Shown: positions 49,797-51,545 of the stretch, one piece after another
Position numbering within the stretch: position 1 is the stretch's first letter
Layout: each line of letters opens with the position of its first letter
Assembly: GCF_030689645.1 (NCBI RefSeq)
Contig: NZ_JAUYFU010000034.1
Span: 1 to 51,545, forward strand
Direction: 5' to 3'
DNA length: 51,545 nucleotides
Source: Humidesulfovibrio sp.
GTDB lineage: Bacteria > Desulfobacterota > Desulfovibrionia > Desulfovibrionales > Desulfovibrionaceae
Notes under the pieces: generated by a model
Told to the model about the DNA's origin: nothing
Seen by the model: only the letters and a program-made list of their open reading frames with translations
The model's database searches: none
Position numbers and translations under genes: made by a program

Positions 49797-51248
49797 CTAG
49801 GCCGTTTTCACGCAGTTCCGGCCCGCCTGCTTGGCCGCGTAAAGCGCAGTGTCGGCTCGGCCAACAAGGGTTTCCACACATTCGCCTGGAATGAGCTGCG
49901 TCACGCCGAAGCTGGCCGAGATGCCTCCGGGCACCAGGGCGGAAAGTTCCGGGTCGTCCACCAGGGCGGCGCGCAACTTTTCGGAAAGGGCCGCACCCGC
50001 GTCGGCATCGCAGTTTTTCAAGATCATCAGGAACTCCTCGCCGCCCCAGCGGCACACCGTGTCCGAGGAGCGGAGCTGCTGCCGCAGGCTGGCTGCCGTG
50101 AGTTTAAGCACCTGATCGCCCACCATGTGGCCGTACTTGTCGTTGACGGCCTTAAAGTGGTCCAGATCGGCCAGGATCACCACCAGGGGTTCGTTGGCGC
50201 GCAACGCCAGGCTGATGGCTTGCTGGAACAGCACGTCCAGGGTCTGCCGATTCAGAAGTCCCGTGAGCTTGTCCCTGGTGGCCATTTCCTCCATGCGCCT
50301 CTGATAGCGCGTAAGGGCCAGGCCGGTGATGCACACCACGAGGATTGTGACGGCGAAGCACACGGCGAGGTTCACGTACAGCGTGCGCCGAATGCCGACC
50401 AGAGCGCTGTCCTCCGTCTTCTCCACGAAGAGGAACCATTTCAGTTCCTGAATGTAGCGCACGTTCAGCAACCGCGTCTTGCCGTACAGCTCGTACTCGT
50501 AGGAGCCGGTCTTCTGGCTCAGGATGGTGGGCGCCAGTTCGCGCAGGCCCTCTATGAAATGGATGTTGTTTTCCTTCTGACCCGCGTCGTCGGCTGAGAG
50601 CAGGATGCGTCCTTGCAGGTCCACGAAGGAGATGCGGCGCCCGAAGCGCTCCTGGTGATGGCTGATTGCGGTTCGAACCGCGTCGACCGTGAGCCCGACG
50701 CCTGTTGCGCCGATGAAGTTTCCGTCAAAGTCGTTCACTCGGTAGTTGATGAAGATGGTCAGGAGGTCGCGGTTGGCCAGATCCGGGTCCACGTTGATCT
50801 CGTAGGGGTCGCGCATGGCGCGCACGCGGTAGTACCAGGCGTCGCGGTTCTCCAGCTGGTTGACCTGTTTGACCACGCCTGAGGGGTGGTAATAATTGCG
50901 TGATTTGTCAGATACGAAGAAGCTGGTGAAGGCACCGTATCTGACCATGACCTCGCTGAGGTAGCGCATGAGCTGGCTTTTGTCGCGCTCGCCTTCCAGA
51001 ACCCAGTCGCGCAGGAAGGTGTTGCTGGCCATCATGGAGCCCACAAACAGCGGACGCACAAGATCCTTCAGAATCTCGGAGTAGACGTTGTCCGAGGTGA
51101 GGGGCAGTTCCTGGGTGAGGATGGACTCGCGGATGGCCTTGCGCGACACTTGGTAGCTCACCAGGGTGGTGCCCAAAAAGCCCAGCACCAGAAACAGCGT
51201 CACCAGCAGCAGTACCGGGCGTTTGCGGGGCAGGGCTCTTTTGGACAT
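49797..51248 (-). CDS. Diguanylate cyclase with extracellular Cache sensor
   Basis: This 483-aa membrane protein has an N-terminal helix (LLLVTLFLVLGFLGTTLVSY), a periplasmic region of about 240 residues resembling a double Cache ligand domain (WYYRVRAMRDPYEINVDPDL, FINYRVNDFDGNFIGATGVG), and a second helix (NLAVCFAVTILVVCITGLAL). A C-terminal GGDEF domain begins TRDKLTGLLNRQTLDVLF. The active site reads RWGGEEFLMIL, competent for c-di-GMP synthesis, and RSSD upstream is the RxxD inhibitory site. The ligand is unknown. Confidence 0.9.
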   Translation of the reverse strand: MSKRALPRKRPVLLLVTLFLVLGFLGTTLVSYQVSRKAIRESILTQELPLTSDNVYSEILKDLVRPLFVGSMMASNTFLRDWVLEGERDKSQLMRYLSEVMVRYGAFTSFFVSDKSRNYYHPSGVVKQVNQLENRDAWYYRVRAMRDPYEINVDPDLANRDLLTIFINYRVNDFDGNFIGATGVGLTVDAVRTAISHHQERFGRRISFVDLQGRILLSADDAGQKENNIHFIEGLRELAPTILSQKTGSYEYELYGKTRLLNVRYIQELKWFLFVEKTEDSALVGIRRTLYVNLAVCFAVTILVVCITGLALTRYQRRMEEMATRDKLTGLLNRQTLDVLFQQAISLALRANEPLVVILADLDHFKAVNDKYGHMVGDQVLKLTAASLRQQLRSSDTVCRWGGEEFLMILKNCDADAGAALSEKLRAALVDDPELSALVPGGISASFGVTQLIPGECVETLVGRADTALYAAKQAGRNCVKTA

Positions 51249-51275
51249 GGGGAACTCAGCTTTTCCGCCTGTCCC

Positions 51276-51303
51276 GGAGCGGTCGCAGGTGCGCGGCCGC
51301 TCC
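51276..51303 (-). other. Hairpin between glmS and diguanylate cyclase gene
   Basis: A 7-bp stem GGAGCGG/CCGCTCC (51276-51282 with 51297-51303) follows the glmS stop on the minus strand. No T tract is present, so termination is uncertain. Confidence 0.35.
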
Positions 51304-51313
51304 GGCGGCGGGG

Positions 51314-51545
51314 TTATTCAACGGTGACGCTTTTGGCGAGGTTGCGCGGTTGGTCCACGTCCTTGCCCAGATAATCGGCCATTTCATAGGCGAAAAGCTG
51401 CAACGCGGGCAGAATGACAAAGGCCGCCAGCGGTCCGGCTGCCCTGGGCAGGGTCCAGGGGTGCTCCACGGCCAGGTCCAGCCCCTCGTTGGTGAGGGCG
51501 ATGATCTCGCCAGCGCGCGCCTGCACCTCCACCAGATTGGACTTC
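51314..51545 (-). CDS. glmS: Glucosamine-6-phosphate synthase, C-terminal end (partial)
   Basis: The gene runs off the window; only the last 76 codons are present. The sequence EMADYLGKDVDQPRNLAKSV followed by TVE at the stop is the invariant end of GlmS (glutamine-fructose-6-phosphate transaminase, isomerising), which makes glucosamine-6-phosphate for cell-wall precursors. LQLFAYEMADYLGKDVD lies in the second SIS isomerase domain. Confidence 0.93.
   Translation of the reverse strand, partial: KSNLVEVQARAGEIIALTNEGLDLAVEHPWTLPRAAGPLAAFVILPALQLFAYEMADYLGKDVDQPRNLAKSVTVE

Noticed and set aside
51150-51374. Plus-strand frame ending over the glmS 3' end
   Set aside because: It is antisense to the conserved GlmS C-terminus. 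This product is a known kind of spurious annotation.

Overview
This 51.5 kb, GC-rich window looks like chromosomal DNA of a sulfate-reducing Desulfovibrio-type bacterium (Desulfovibrionales). The clearest evidence is the cluster dsrA-dsrB-dsrD followed by a cobB/cbiA-type cobyrinate a,c-diamide synthase at 19.1-23.4 kb. The predicted DsrA is 437 aa and carries all siroheme and ferredoxin cysteines at the positions known from Desulfovibrio. No rRNA, tRNA, CRISPR array, phage or intact insertion sequence was seen.

Layout. 0-1.2 kb holds the decayed tail of an Rhs/YD-repeat gene: a core end with a variable C-terminus, a small overlapping membrane ORF that could be an immunity gene, and a displaced second copy of the core end, flanked by palindromic repeats. 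1.2-4.4 kb (minus) is a MacA/MacB-type three-gene efflux operon with its own terminator. 4.6-10.7 kb (plus) is a chromate-resistance operon: chrB, a DUF2148 protein, an MFS transporter, a rhodanese-HD fusion, chrA, a membrane-tethered rhodanese and a DoxX/MauE-like protein. Next come a chemoreceptor (11-12.7 kb) and a convergent TerC protein. A minus-strand block (14.0-18.7 kb) holds an HPP-family membrane protein, a CBS-pair protein, a divergent carbonic-anhydrase-like protein, a Na/Ca-exchanger-family protein, a small conserved-looking protein and a YkgJ-type cysteine-cluster protein.

19.0-23.4 kb is the dissimilatory sulfite reductase locus, with a structured leader and two intercistronic hairpins. 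Convergent to it are a CHASE2 adenylate/guanylate cyclase-type protein and a secreted protein. Then follow a secreted cyclophilin, a small TTG-started gene, an alkaline phosphatase, a convergent acyl-CoA ligase, and a winged-helix/Rossmann protein with a NeuB-family sialic-acid-type synthase and CheV. ilvBN (34.5-36.6 kb) is preceded by a valine-rich leader peptide and an intrinsic terminator, a classical attenuator arrangement.

36.7-46.2 kb (minus) is a long housekeeping operon, in transcription order: yceD(DUF177)-rpmF-plsX-fabH-fabG-acpP-fabF-glyA-dCMP deaminase-ribD-riboflavin synthase-lipoprotein. It runs from a strong sigma70-like promoter and lies divergent to rpmB. The end of the window holds a methyltransferase fused to a C_GCAxxG_C_C-type domain, a pabB-pabC fusion, a GGDEF protein and the 3' end of glmS.

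The points most worth following up are the ilvBN attenuator, the chrB operon with its apparently leaderless start and paired ACACGTG sites, the dsrA leader (short Arg-rich ORF plus nested hairpin), the methyltransferase/C_GCAxxG_C_C fusion, the Asp-to-His change in the cyclase active site, and the Rhs remnant.
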